The notes under the pieces were generated by a model. That model was not told the origin of the DNA and did no database searches. It saw only the letters and a list, made by a program, of their open reading frames with translations. A DNA stretch of 64,000 bases from a virus, in IMG/VR virus record IMGVR_UViG_3300023174_000036, positions 124,001-188,000 of that record. One strand, given 5' to 3'. Positions 48,705 through 57,347 of the stretch are shown here, piece after piece. Numbering within the stretch: position 1 is the stretch's first letter; every line of letters starts with the position of its first letter. Made by a program: the position numbers and the translations under genes.

Positions 48705-50961
48705 GGTCAGTAGTTTCAATTGCCAACATTGGCGCTTTAGATGTTTTACCTTTAGCTACCAATGCTATTTTATCTTCACTAATAGAGATAGTAAGCCACC
48801 CGCCGTTCTTGAGGTCTCCAAACAACATCATGCGAGCAAGGTCACGTTTAATTTCCTTGTCAATAACACGTTGTAATGGACGAGCACCCATTTTAGGATC
48901 AAAGCCTTTGGCAATAAGCCAGTTGGTAGCCTCGTTATTAATTTTGATACGAATACCTTTTTCTTTAACTTGATCACGCATTTCGTCAATGAACTTGGTA
49001 ACAACTTTGACCATTGTTTCTTTATTGAGTTTGTTGAATGTAATAACTGCATCAAGTCGATTTCGAAACTCTGGAGTAAAAAACTTTTTCAAGTCTTTAT
49101 CGCTGTAGTCTTTACTTTGTGATCCAAATCCAATAGTATTCTTTTCAGCATCCTGCGCACCTGCATTGGTGGTGAGAATCAATACAATGTTACGGCAATC
49201 AGCTTTTTTACCATTCGAACCAGTAATAAAACCGTTATCCATAATTTGCAACAATACTGTGCTGACATCTGGATGTGACTTTTCAACTTCGTCAAACAAC
49301 AAAACAGCATTAGGGTTTTCTTGAATCTGTGTAATCAACAAGCCAGCATTTTCTTCAAAGCCAACATACCCTGGTGGACTACCAATCAGTTTGGAGATGC
49401 TATGCTTCTCTTGGTATTCTGACATGTCAAACCGCAACAGTTTGACACCCAAGTGCTTGGCCAGCGACTTGGCAGTTTCGGTCTTACCGCAACCAGTTGG
49501 CCCCATGAATATAAATGATCCAACAGGTTTGTTTTCACTCTTAAGTCCTGCCTGTGCAACAATGATCTTGTCCACAATTTCTTCCACAGCGGTGTCTTGT
49601 CCAAACACATCTGCGCTGACATTGTCTTGCAATTTGGAAATACTTGCACTTTCAGTTTCAGAAACTTGTTCTTCAGGAATTTGTACCATCTTAGCAAGTT
49701 CGTATTGAATTTCACGTTCGGTAATGATACGCTCGTCTGCAAGTTTGAGATTGAAACGACTACAAGCCAAGTCAATCAAATCAATGGCCTTATCTGGAAG
49801 TTTCTTATCTGTTTGATATTTTACACTTAGCTTGATTGCTGAATGTAATGCATCGTCTTTAATTTTAACATTATGGAATCCTTCATAGTATTTTTTAATA
49901 CCCTTAAGGATCTGTGTAGTAACTTCAATTGTTGGTTCATCAACAGTAATACGTTGGAAACGACGCATCAATGCACGATCCTTTTCAAAGTGCTTGCGAT
50001 ATTCTTCCCATGTTGTACTAGCAACAACTTTGATATTGCCTTTGCTCAATGCAGGTTTCATCATGTTGGCAAGGTCGTTTGCACTGTTACCAGCAGATCC
50101 TGCACCAGAGATCATGTGTGCTTCGTCGATAAACAACACAGTCTTGCCTTTCTTTTGAAGAGCTTTGATAACTGCTTTAAATCTTTCTTCAAAGTCTCCG
50201 CGATATTTAGATCCAGCTAGCATAGCTGAGATATCTAAATTATAAACAGTGTAGTCTTTTAAGAAGTCTGGAACAGCACCCTTGACAATATTGTAGGCTA
50301 GTCCTTCTGCTATGGCAGTCTTACCTACACCCGGATCTCCAACTAAGATAACATTATTTTTATTACGACGACCCATTGCAAGTGCAATATTTTCCAGTTC
50401 GTCAACACGACCAATAACTGGGTCAATTTTATTTTTTTCTACTTGAGCATTTAAGTTTGTAGTAAACGCCTGCAGAGCTTTACTTGGTTGACCGCCTTCT
50501 TGAGGTTGTTCTTCCTCTTCAGGATCATCCACGCTGTTATTCAAGAAGTCAGCAAACTTGTCTCTATCAATGCCAGCTTTTGCAATATAAAAATATGCCC
50601 AACTGCGTTTTTCACCCATCATTGCAACAAACACATCAGTGGGCTCAATGCGCTGGCGTCCGTTGAACAACACTTGTGTAAACGCACGATTCAACACACG
50701 CTCCACGCTTTGTGTTTTCTTAGGCTTGACCACAACATCTTGCACAGTGATTTCACCGCATTTGTTTTTCAAATAATCAGTTAATTCTGATTTCATTGTT
50801 TCAGGCTTGGAACCAAAACTTTGTAAACAACTAACAAACGATTCTTCAGTCAGCATAGCTAGAAAGATATGTTCGATTGTTAAATATTCATGATGCAGTT
50901 TTTTAGCAGTCTCTAATGCTTTTTCAAATACTGCCTGCAAATTATCACTTGGTTCTACCAT
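48685..50961 (-). CDS. clpA: ClpA-type AAA+ unfoldase
   Basis: 758 residues, full ClpA length. N-terminal Clp-N repeats (EKALETAKKLHHEYLTIEHI, AMLTEESF), first AAA+ domain with Walker A GDPGVGKTAIAEGLA (~209) and Walker B VLFIDEAHMISGAGS, second with GPTGCGKTETAKSLA (~487) and LLFDEVEKSHPDV. The IGF tripeptide in NTIGFGSQSKD (~607) is the loop by which ClpA docks on ClpP. The protein can therefore probably recruit host ClpP and redirect degradation; no ClpP gene is in the window. Followed by the deformylase and DnaJ genes upstream in the same operon. Confidence 0.95.
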   Translation of the reverse strand: MVEPSDNLQAVFEKALETAKKLHHEYLTIEHIFLAMLTEESFVSCLQSFGSKPETMKSELTDYLKNKCGEITVQDVVVKPKKTQSVERVLNRAFTQVLFNGRQRIEPTDVFVAMMGEKRSWAYFYIAKAGIDRDKFADFLNNSVDDPEEEEQPQEGGQPSKALQAFTTNLNAQVEKNKIDPVIGRVDELENIALAMGRRNKNNVILVGDPGVGKTAIAEGLAYNIVKGAVPDFLKDYTVYNLDISAMLAGSKYRGDFEERFKAVIKALQKKGKTVLFIDEAHMISGAGSAGNSANDLANMMKPALSKGNIKVVASTTWEEYRKHFEKDRALMRRFQRITVDEPTIEVTTQILKGIKKYYEGFHNVKIKDDALHSAIKLSVKYQTDKKLPDKAIDLIDLACSRFNLKLADERIITEREIQYELAKMVQIPEEQVSETESASISKLQDNVSADVFGQDTAVEEIVDKIIVAQAGLKSENKPVGSFIFMGPTGCGKTETAKSLAKHLGVKLLRFDMSEYQEKHSISKLIGSPPGYVGFEENAGLLITQIQENPNAVLLFDEVEKSHPDVSTVLLQIMDNGFITGSNGKKADCRNIVLILTTNAGAQDAEKNTIGFGSQSKDYSDKDLKKFFTPEFRNRLDAVITFNKLNKETMVKVVTKFIDEMRDQVKEKGIRIKINNEATNWLIAKGFDPKMGARPLQRVIDKEIKRDLARMMLFGDLKNGGWLTISISEDKIALVAKGKTSKAPMLAIETTDHAVQAD

Positions 50962-51448
50962 TTAATTTCCTCTGTTTTTTAATTGCCATTGCTAGTTTAA
51001 GTGGACTTAGTCCATCTGTAAAACATACGCCATCCAAATGATCTAGTTCGTGTAAGAAACATCTGGCATCTAGACCCTCTAATTGTATTATACGCTCTTG
51101 GCCTGTATTGTCAAGGTATTTTGCAATCAAACTTGTACTGCGTTCAACTTTTAACCATAAATCCGGAAAACTCAAACATCCTTCGTCTCCTATGGCTTTT
51201 TCATTATTTACTTCAAGGATAATGGGATTAAACAGCCCACACTCTCGACCATCCTGAGTACGCATGACAAATACACGTTTCAACAATCCAACTTGTTGTG
51301 CGGCAAGTCCTATACCGTTTGATATCTTCATTAAACTAAGCATCTCTTGCTCGACACGTGCCGCTTGTTCACAATCTTCTGCACTTTCAAATTGCCAAGG
51401 CGTTGCTGATTGTTTTAATATTGGATTAGGATGTTTTATTAATTTCAT
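50945..51448 (-). CDS. def: Peptide deformylase
   Basis: 167 residues. All three motifs are present: [10 protein letters not shown] (45-54), EGCLSFPD (~92, zinc Cys) and [10 protein letters not shown] (~135, zinc His and catalytic Glu). It removes the formyl group from nascent proteins on the ribosome; phage copies, known in cyanophages, are thought to aid high-level phage protein synthesis. It overlaps clpA by 17 bases and dnaJ by 23 bases. Confidence 0.95.
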   Translation of the reverse strand: MKLIKHPNPILKQSATPWQFESAEDCEQAARVEQEMLSLMKISNGIGLAAQQVGLLKRVFVMRTQDGRECGLFNPIILEVNNEKAIGDEGCLSFPDLWLKVERSTSLIAKYLDNTGQERIIQLEGLDARCFLHELDHLDGVCFTDGLSPLKLAMAIKKQRKLNGRTK

Positions 51449-52277
51449 TGTTAATTGAGCGAAGTCTTTCTACTAACGAAGGATCTGTAACGGCCGGAGT
51501 TCGGATTTTAATAACAGATACAAAACGACCTTTGTGCCCAGTGTTTACATTTGGAAATCCATTACCGTGACTGGCAAATTCTGAACCGTCTTCAATACCA
51601 GCACGTAAATCAAGATCCAATGCTTGTCCTGACAATGTTTTTACTTGTTTTCTACAACCAACCATAGCGTCAATGGGACTAATGTACACTTTTGTGTAAA
51701 TGTCATCGCCCACACGGGTAAAGTTAGCATCGGGCAATATCACAATAGTAACATTTAAATTACCACGGGGTGCATTTGGAATACTGTCGTCACCAAGTCC
51801 TTGATATCTGATAGTTTCAGCATGTCCAATACCAGGCGGCACATTAATAACAACAGTTTGTGTACGTCCACTAGGCAATTTATAATTTGCTTCTAGTTGT
51901 TTGCCTACAAACGAATCCATTAACGTAATTTGACATTGGATATTTAAATCTCTATTTCGGCCACGGCCACCGTGTCTGCCAAAAATATCTCCAAACGGAT
52001 GTCCAGCAAATGGATTGTTTTGCCCAAATGCTTGTTCAAACGGATCCCAACCACCAGTATGAAAACGTACTTGTGGGCCACCCATTCTTTGTTGGTCGTA
52101 TTCAGCACGTTTATTTTGATCACTTAGTGTGTCGTATGCCACACTAATATCTTTAAACTTGGCTTGATCACCGCCTTTGTCCGGGTGATGCTTATTGGCC
52201 AAACTTCTGTAGGCTTTTTTAATTTCTTCAGGAGTTGCTTGTTCATTAACTCCAAGGGTTTGATAATAATCAGTCAT
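51426..52277 (-). CDS. dnaJ: DnaJ-like co-chaperone without zinc fingers
   Basis: 283 residues. J domain at 1-70 with the HPD motif ([20 protein letters not shown]), a Gly/Phe-rich region ([20 protein letters not shown], ~85-110) and two C-terminal beta-barrel domains ([20 protein letters not shown], ~145). The Cys-rich zinc region is missing, so it is of the CbpA type. It should stimulate host DnaK for phage protein folding. Coupled to def and clpA; a late promoter lies 30 bases upstream. Confidence 0.92.
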   Translation of the reverse strand: MTDYYQTLGVNEQATPEEIKKAYRSLANKHHPDKGGDQAKFKDISVAYDTLSDQNKRAEYDQQRMGGPQVRFHTGGWDPFEQAFGQNNPFAGHPFGDIFGRHGGRGRNRDLNIQCQITLMDSFVGKQLEANYKLPSGRTQTVVINVPPGIGHAETIRYQGLGDDSIPNAPRGNLNVTIVILPDANFTRVGDDIYTKVYISPIDAMVGCRKQVKTLSGQALDLDLRAGIEDGSEFASHGNGFPNVNTGHKGRFVSVIKIRTPAVTDPSLVERLRSINNEINKTS

Positions 52278-52289
52278 TGATGTAATTCC

Positions 52290-52967
52290 TTAAGGATATT
52301 TATGAATAACATTTTCATCGTTATGAAAGTTAAATGCCACGGTCATTCTTTCACCGTCCGCAGTAAAAGGATTAACCAAATGAGACATCCAACCGGGAAA
52401 AATTAATACATCTCCAGGTTTTCCTCTAAAAGAAAAACTAGTTGAATCTAGAAAGTTTTTGTTTGCACTGTATATAAAATGAGTCACACCCGGCAAATAA
52501 CTTCCACCTTTAATTTTAGAAAGTTCTTCTAATGCATCAATTTCTTCGGCTATGCTAGGATCTTCTTTTAGATATATAATACCGGATAATGGACTTTTAT
52601 TATGATCGTGTAAACAATTATAGTCGTGTTTTCGAGTAATATTTAACCAAGCAGATGCAATTGCTAATTTTGTTTCTTTAACTGACTGATCCGCAGTATG
52701 ATGACTTTGTAAATAATATTCCCCTAATGCTACTAAAAACGATTGTAAATTTGATTCAACAAAAAAATCATAATTCAGCAACAGTTGATTTGTATTTTTC
52801 CCTACAAGATATTCTGACCAGTCGTATTCTTTAAGATATGCTTCGTCTTGTGTCTTTGCCTTCATTGCTTCGCTTTCGGCAAGCACGGCCGCAAGTATAT
52901 CATCGGGTAAATGAAATTTTAAAAATACGGGCCCAAAAGGGCTAATCATAATCGGTTGTTCAGTCAT
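52290..52967 (-). CDS. 2-oxoglutarate/Fe(II) oxygenase-like protein
   Basis: 225 residues. HDYNCLHDHNKSPLSGIIYL (~residue 112) and GDVLIFPGWMSHLVNPFT (~188) supply the His-x-Asp...His iron triad, and ADGERMTVAFNFH the Arg for 2-oxoglutarate. This is the phage prolyl-hydroxylase-like type. A protein or nucleic-acid hydroxylase is plausible, substrate unknown. It has its own sigma70 promoter. A second, unrelated-length member lies at 59343. Confidence 0.78.
   Translation of the reverse strand: MTEQPIMISPFGPVFLKFHLPDDILAAVLAESEAMKAKTQDEAYLKEYDWSEYLVGKNTNQLLLNYDFFVESNLQSFLVALGEYYLQSHHTADQSVKETKLAIASAWLNITRKHDYNCLHDHNKSPLSGIIYLKEDPSIAEEIDALEELSKIKGGSYLPGVTHFIYSANKNFLDSTSFSFRGKPGDVLIFPGWMSHLVNPFTADGERMTVAFNFHNDENVIHKYP
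52307..52314 (-). promoter_or_regulatory. T4-type late promoter (CATAAATA) for dnaJ-def-clpA
   Basis: CATAAATA on the - strand lies at the 3' end of the oxygenase gene, 30 bases before the dnaJ ATG, followed by AAGGAATTACATCA. It suggests late expression of the chaperone/protease operon. Confidence 0.55.
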
Positions 52968-52991
52968 AATAATGGGTCAAGTAATACAGTA

Positions 52992-53020
52992 ATTATACTA
53001 TATTAGACTTGACCCGTCAA
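52992..53020 (-). promoter_or_regulatory. Sigma70-type promoter with -35 inside a 14-base palindrome
   Basis: -35 TTGACG (53020-53015) and -10 TATAAT (52997-52992) on the - strand, 17-base spacer, 25 bases before the oxygenase ATG. The -35 lies in an inverted repeat, CTTGAC-CC-GTCAAG (53009-53022), a likely operator; GGGTCAAG recurs at 52975-52982. The extended repeat could also stop transcripts leaving the 53034 gene. Confidence 0.8.
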
Positions 53021-53033
53021 GAGTCTGAGCTAA

Positions 53034-53246
53034 TTATTTCTTTTTAGCTGGCTCTGGAACTGCGTGACCTTCGGCTTTTTCATGTACTTTGATCTTCTTG
53101 CACACTTGAACTGGCTTACCGTCCTTACCATTTACAACTTTACCAGCCTTGTCCAATTTGTCTTTACAAACTTCTTTGGTCTCGCCACCGGCATATGCAC
53201 ATACAGCAATACCAAAACTCATCATCAATGCTAAAATTAATTTCAT
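53034..53246 (-). CDS. Small secreted, Lys-rich protein in lysis cassette
   Basis: 70 residues with a signal peptide (MKLILALMMSFGIAVCAYAG, cleavage probably after AYA) and a Lys-rich mature part with two cysteines (EVCKDKLDKAG...VQVCKKIKVHEK). It is likely periplasmic. It is the last gene after holin, spanins and endolysin, so it may assist lysis or envelope modification. Not recognised. Confidence 0.7.
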   Translation of the reverse strand: MKLILALMMSFGIAVCAYAGGETKEVCKDKLDKAGKVVNGKDGKPVQVCKKIKVHEKAEGHAVPEPAKKK

Positions 53247-53256
53247 TTTATTTTCC

Positions 53257-53814
53257 TTATAAAACAGGATCTGGATCCTGAGGTACTATTTTCTTACCAC
53301 CAGCTGTTGTTGTTACTCCTGTTGGAGTTGTCCCCCAACTTGGTGCTGGTGTAAAACTTGTTGTTGGCGCTGAAGGTATGCTTCCAAACCCGCCTCCGCC
53401 AAAGCCACTTGGCGCTGGTTGGTTGAACCCTGTTGGTGCTGGAGTACTGAAGCCCCCAGGCGAGGCACCAAATCCTGTTTGAGGTGAGCCAAATGTTGTT
53501 GTGACGCTCTGTGATACGGGTGCAAGTCCACCATTATTTGCTCCGCCTAATTTTTCTTGTGTACGACCAAATGCCGCAATACCTAAAACAGCACCCATTG
53601 CAATGTGGAATAAACCAGCACCTTGTAGTGTTAGCGGATTCCACTGTGTGATTTGTGTGTGGGTCATTGTTTGTAACAGACTCCATAAGATTGGAAATAC
53701 CACCATGTCCATAGTACAAACCAACATGTACATCCAACCCATCATTGGACGCCATTTGCTGTTCATCCAATCTTCTTTCTTTTGCTCGCTTGCGCTTTTG
53801 ACTTCTTCTGACAT
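53257..53814 (-). CDS. Holin (3-TM GTA-holin-like)
   Basis: 185 residues. The N-terminal part has a KWRPMMGWMYMLVCTMDMVV transmembrane segment (~20-45), a second hydrophobic stretch (MVVFPILWSLLQTM) and a third GAGLFHIAMGAVLGIAAFG (~75-95), as in GTA-type holins. The C-terminal ~80 residues are Gly/Pro/Thr-rich (FGASPGGFSTPAPTGFNQPA), unusually long for a holin. It should form the membrane lesions that time lysis. Next to spanin and endolysin genes. Confidence 0.78.
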   Translation of the reverse strand: MSEEVKSASEQKKEDWMNSKWRPMMGWMYMLVCTMDMVVFPILWSLLQTMTHTQITQWNPLTLQGAGLFHIAMGAVLGIAAFGRTQEKLGGANNGGLAPVSQSVTTTFGSPQTGFGASPGGFSTPAPTGFNQPAPSGFGGGGFGSIPSAPTTSFTPAPSWGTTPTGVTTTAGGKKIVPQDPDPVL

Positions 53815-53838
53815 TTAGTTCGCTCCTAAATTATACTA

Positions 53839-54459
53839 CTATTTAACTGATTCAAAGATTTTTTTCTGTTCCTTGTACCATTCTTGCCATGCTTCTAATT
53901 TGGCTGCGTTTTCGTGACAGCTTCCGTAGTTTTCAACGACTCTGTCGAGGAGTTGACTGGCTTTAACTTCGCTGGGGGTTCCATCAGTTGCGGCGGCACG
54001 TCCGGCCACTTCATTACGACTGGCGCTGTCGTGCAAGCTGACAGTAGACTTAGGCAAGCTACAACTAGCATCCAACTGCTTGCCGGCAACTTCTTTAATG
54101 ATTTCTCTGTTGACATAAACATTTTCCTTGACTACTTTAATTTTTTCAACTATTTTAGTTTCTATAACTTTGTTAACTTGCTGACTTTTTTCTTCTGCAA
54201 TTTTAACTTTGGCTTCTAATTCTTGGACTCTGGCCAACCATGCTTGTTGTACGCCGTGCCCACCGTAAAAATACGCTCCTACTACTAACAATACAACACC
54301 AACTAATTCCGCTGGTAATTTATATTGACCCATTAAAGGAAGCCACTTTACCAGTTTACTAGCAATGTAAAGTGCAACACCTGCTGTTAGGATTATATAA
54401 TAAATCCAAACAAACAAATTATCTGGAATGAGACTTAGCATCCATCCAAGTTGGCCCAT
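53839..54459 (-). CDS. Rz: Rz-like inner-membrane spanin
   Basis: 206 residues. Two N-terminal transmembrane segments (WIYYIILTAGVALYIASKLV ~20-40, LVGVVLLVVGAYFYGGHG ~52-70) are followed by a long coiled coil (VQELEAKVKIAEEKSQQVNK) and a periplasmic domain. It encloses an Rz1-like lipoprotein frame at 53895-54116. Spanins bridge inner and outer membrane and cause the last step of lysis. It lies between holin and endolysin. Confidence 0.82.
   Translation of the reverse strand: MGQLGWMLSLIPDNLFVWIYYIILTAGVALYIASKLVKWLPLMGQYKLPAELVGVVLLVVGAYFYGGHGVQQAWLARVQELEAKVKIAEEKSQQVNKVIETKIVEKIKVVKENVYVNREIIKEVAGKQLDASCSLPKSTVSLHDSASRNEVAGRAAATDGTPSEVKASQLLDRVVENYGSCHENAAKLEAWQEWYKEQKKIFESVK
53895..54116 (-). 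CDS. Rz1: Rz1-like outer-membrane lipoprotein spanin, embedded in Rz
   Basis: 73 residues (from ATG 54116; ATG 54122 also possible), read in another frame wholly within the Rz gene. The signal peptide ends in a lipobox, CLSLLSAC, giving a mature lipoprotein that begins CTTAPVVMKWPDVPPQL and is Pro-rich, typical of Rz1. Embedded Rz1 genes are known from lambda and T7-type phages. It shows that the host has a Gram-negative envelope. Confidence 0.85.
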   Translation of the reverse strand: MSTEKSLKKLPASSWMLVVACLSLLSACTTAPVVMKWPDVPPQLMEPPAKLKPVNSSTESLKTTEAVTKTQPN

Positions 54460-54460
54460 G

Positions 54461-55090
54461 TTAGCTTCCTAAAATGTGCATGGCATGATTATAATGCTTG
54501 ATGCGATCATCTAAACCCAATGTGCCACCATTAATACGTTTAGTCAATGTTAGCATGTCTCCACTGTCTGCCCATTGATTCAAGTTGTTGGTTTCCCAAA
54601 ACCAGCAAGCACTTTGTACAGCGCCTTCAAATGTTCCAAGAAATTCTGGAATCTCTTCCACAGGAGTTTCGATACTTTCTGCAAATCGAGTATAGTTGTC
54701 TTTGCCGGTTAATTGAATTAGACCACGACCACAATAACGGAAACCGTCGCCTGATGCCTCAGGACCGTTACCCATACGCCCGCCGTATGCGCGATTAGCA
54801 ATGCGTTCTGGTTGTTGTGCATACTGTCGAGCTACATCAATATTGGGAAAATAACGTGGCCACACTTTCATCAATGTTTCTGCACGATAGTTTAAATTTT
54901 CCTTTAATGCTTTATAACCGCCTGACTCGTGTGCTGTTTGCGCTAAAAAAGCCGCTACACGTGGCACTGTGTTAATGTCATAGTCTGGAAGTAGCAATGC
55001 TAGTGCTTCATACCAATGATTAACATACTGATTATTTGTGATAATTTGTGATAATTTATTTTCTGTAAATTCAAAATCAAAGTTTGACAT
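54461..55090 (-). CDS. Endolysin, GH19 chitinase-like muramidase
   Basis: 209 residues without signal peptide. GH19 motifs: AAFLAQTAHESGGYKALKEN (catalytic Glu, ~residue 53), GDGFRYCGRGLIQLTGKDNY (~115) and TLTKRINGGTLGLDDRIKHY (~182). It cleaves the glycan strands of peptidoglycan after holin opens the membrane. First gene of the lysis cassette, one base before Rz. Confidence 0.93.
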   Translation of the reverse strand: MSNFDFEFTENKLSQIITNNQYVNHWYEALALLLPDYDINTVPRVAAFLAQTAHESGGYKALKENLNYRAETLMKVWPRYFPNIDVARQYAQQPERIANRAYGGRMGNGPEASGDGFRYCGRGLIQLTGKDNYTRFAESIETPVEEIPEFLGTFEGAVQSACWFWETNNLNQWADSGDMLTLTKRINGGTLGLDDRIKHYNHAMHILGS

Positions 55091-55092
55091 TA

Positions 55093-55824
55093 TTAAATCC
55101 TTTCAAGTGCAACGGCCCATCCGTTGTTTTCAAATATAAACTTACTATTAATTTTGGTAATATTGTAGTTACCAATTGTTTTAGTTAGAAATAATACTTC
55201 TGAGATATCTTTTCCTTCTAACATAATAGGCCCTTGTATATTATTGTATACATCGTGCCTTGATCCACTGTCAACGATATTAAACGATACTGGTTGATTA
55301 ACAGATCGTCTAAATGTAATAGACTCGTCTAGTACTGTTACTTTATCAGCATAACTTTTAGCAAAAAACTCACTGAAGTTATTCAATCCAGTTCTTTCTG
55401 TGGCAATTTTATAAGAATTTTTATCTGTGGGAACGATCGATGTAATATTTTCTTTAGTTGCTTCTTGGCTTTTGAAATTTTTAAAATAACGGAATCTCAT
55501 ATAATCAAATTCTGTTAACTTAGTAACTCCGTTGATAATTTCCATAATTTGTTCAGCCGCATGCCTACCGCGTTCTAATTCTACAAAAACTAAAAATTCG
55601 CCGTCGTCTGTTTCGCCTGGTGTGACATCTGCGTCAAGTACAAAATCGTAGCCCATCTCAATAAAATTTTCTAAATCTTTAGCAGGATCTTCTTCGGCCA
55701 CTACAAAACTTAAAACAATAACTTCTTCGTCGTTGCCAACTTTACTTTTGTAGCTGTCAATTCCAAATACTTTTTTAATCATGTGGCGCAAGTCGCCTGC
55801 TCTCAAACTTTCAGTAATTTTCAT
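55093..55824 (-). CDS. Conserved T4-like phage protein, virion-type
   Basis: 243 residues; it starts MKITESLRAGDLRHMIKKVF, which I recall from T4-like cyanophages. It is alpha/beta with acidic stretches (LSFVVAEEDPAKDLENFIEM, DADVTPGETDDGEFLVFVEL) and a C-terminal half rich in beta strands. It lies two bases before the endolysin gene. Function unknown. Confidence 0.65.
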   Translation of the reverse strand: MKITESLRAGDLRHMIKKVFGIDSYKSKVGNDEEVIVLSFVVAEEDPAKDLENFIEMGYDFVLDADVTPGETDDGEFLVFVELERGRHAAEQIMEIINGVTKLTEFDYMRFRYFKNFKSQEATKENITSIVPTDKNSYKIATERTGLNNFSEFFAKSYADKVTVLDESITFRRSVNQPVSFNIVDSGSRHDVYNNIQGPIMLEGKDISEVLFLTKTIGNYNITKINSKFIFENNGWAVALERI

Positions 55825-55832
55825 ATTGATCC

Positions 55833-56423
55833 TTACGCTACCGGAGCCATTCCACCCGCTGGAGCGCCACCTGGCATACCACCACCTGCTGGAGCGCCGC
55901 CCGGCGGAGCCATTCCACCAGGAGCTGCCGGAGTGGTAGGAGCCGCTGTTGCTGGACCCTGAGCTTCACTTGGAGCAGTTCCTGATTGATTTTCGTTTTT
56001 CATCTTGTCCATGTAGCCTTTGTAAACATCAAACGCTACTTTTTTTGGCATTTGAATTTCAACAAGCCAGATAGGCTTACGATCTAATTTGCCTTTTTTA
56101 CTGCCTGGACGAATATCTTCATGTGTGCGGATTTTACGTGGTTCAAGTAAATGACTTTTTTGATATCTTACTTTGCAACCTAAATCTATTAGTCTCTTGC
56201 CTGCATTGGGATCAGGCATCTTGTCTTGAGGCCACATAAAACTAGCAGTTATCCAGTGACGGTCAACTCGAGGCCCATATGCCAACTCGCCGTCAACCCA
56301 GTTTTCAAATACGTAAGTGTCCATCTCGTCGAGAACACGCTCAAAATCTTTTAAAACAGCTAGATTAGAGTTGTTTTCATACAGTGTTTGTATATTGTTA
56401 ATGACGTCTATTATATCATGCAT
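55833..56423 (-). CDS. Conserved phage protein with Pro/Gly-rich tail
   Basis: 196 residues. The N-terminal ~140 residues are folded (LKDFERVLDEMDTYVFENWV, DRHWITASFMWPQDKMPDP, IWLVEIQMPKKVAFDVYKGY). The tail (~150-196) is Ala/Pro/Gly-rich with repeated GGAPAGG units, probably disordered. First gene of its operon, diverging from phoH. Unknown function; paired with the 55093 gene. Confidence 0.65.
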   Translation of the reverse strand: MHDIIDVINNIQTLYENNSNLAVLKDFERVLDEMDTYVFENWVDGELAYGPRVDRHWITASFMWPQDKMPDPNAGKRLIDLGCKVRYQKSHLLEPRKIRTHEDIRPGSKKGKLDRKPIWLVEIQMPKKVAFDVYKGYMDKMKNENQSGTAPSEAQGPATAAPTTPAAPGGMAPPGGAPAGGGMPGGAPAGGMAPVA

Positions 56424-56515
56424 TATGGTAAGTCCCAGAAGTTTCTATACTTATTTAGCTGGTTTTAAACGATAACATAACAGTTTATTATTCTGCGGAT
56501 CGAGTAAATAAAAAT

Positions 56516-56578
56516 GTAGGACCTCTGTAGTTATCAAGGGCGGTCGCTACAAGTCCTACTTAACCAAGTAAAGTAGGA
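56516..56578 (+). promoter_or_regulatory. Structured phoH leader with two exclusive helices
   Basis: In the 164-base gap before phoH, GTAGGAC (56516-56522) can pair with GTCCTAC (56553-56559), closing a nested helix TGTAG (56526-56530) / CTACA (56547-56551). The same 3' strand, TCCTACTT (56554-56561), can instead pair with AAGTAGGA (56571-56578), covering the AGGAG ribosome site. This is the layout of a translational riboswitch. I could not match it to a known class. The rest of the gap holds nothing clear. Confidence 0.55.
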
Positions 56579-56587
56579 GCAACTTAG

Positions 56588-57322
56588 ATGAGTAAACAGC
56601 GAGTAACGCAACGAGTGAAAAAACGTTTTACATCAGAAGTTAACATAATTGATTTTCAACCATACTTGCCTCAAAAGAAGCAACGTGTACAATTATCACC
56701 AAGAAACTCTAATCAAGAATTATACGTAAGAAAATTGCAAGATGATGCTAAAAGCATTATTTTAGCCATTGGTCCAGCCGGCACAGGTAAAACTATGCTA
56801 GCCGTACAGAACGGGATTAGATTATTTCAAGAGGGTAAAGTTGACAAGATCATTGTGACAAGACCCGCCGTGAGTGTAGATGAAGATTTGGGATTTTTGC
56901 CAGGAACGCTGAATGAAAAAATGGCGCCTTGGACAAGACCTATATTTGACGTCTTAGGAGAGTATTACCAGCAAAAAGACATTGCAAAGATGTTGGAGGA
57001 TGGAACTATCGAAATAAGCCCGCTCGCTTATATGCGAGGCCGCACATTTAAAAACGCTTACATTATCGCTGACGAATGTCAGAATACAACTGTAAACCAA
57101 ATGAAAATGTTGTTGACCAGACTTGGAGATAATTCTAGAATGGTAGTGACAGGAGATTTAGCTCAAGCAGATAGATTAAACGATAATGGATTAATCAATT
57201 TTTGTAATTTACTTGGAGGGAAGCCAGGATTGAAACATATTGACATTGTTCAATTTAATGCCAAAGATATTGAACGTCATAATGCTGTTAAGGAGGTTTT
57301 AGCATTATACGGTGATTCATAA
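56588..57322 (+). CDS. phoH: PhoH-family ATPase
   Basis: 244 residues; AGGAG lies eight bases before ATG 56588. Walker A ILAIGPAGTGKTMLAVQNGI (~58), Walker B NAYIIADECQNTT (~155) and sensor-type RMVVTGDLAQAD (~180) define PhoH. Such genes are common in phages of aquatic bacteria; the role is thought to be RNA-related or linked to phosphate stress but is not settled. It is the only + strand gene in this half of the window and ends in a UUCG-loop terminator. Confidence 0.95.
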   Translation: MSKQRVTQRVKKRFTSEVNIIDFQPYLPQKKQRVQLSPRNSNQELYVRKLQDDAKSIILAIGPAGTGKTMLAVQNGIRLFQEGKVDKIIVTRPAVSVDEDLGFLPGTLNEKMAPWTRPIFDVLGEYYQQKDIAKMLEDGTIEISPLAYMRGRTFKNAYIIADECQNTTVNQMKMLLTRLGDNSRMVVTGDLAQADRLNDNGLINFCNLLGGKPGLKHIDIVQFNAKDIERHNAVKEVLALYGDS

Positions 57323-57347
57323 AAAAAGGACCTTCGGGTCCTTTTTT
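57321..57347. terminator. Bidirectional UUCG hairpin terminator between phoH and dCMP deaminase
   Basis: AAAAAAAGGACC (57321-57332), loop TTCG, GGTCCTTTTTT (57337-57347): a GC-rich stem extended by A/T on both sides, giving a U-tract in both directions. It lies between the convergent ends of phoH and the dCMP deaminase gene, so both transcripts probably stop here. Confidence 0.92.

Noticed and set aside
56516-56578. phoH leader as a tRNA gene
   Set aside because: There are no T-arm or anticodon-arm features and the length is too short; alternative helices fit regulation better.
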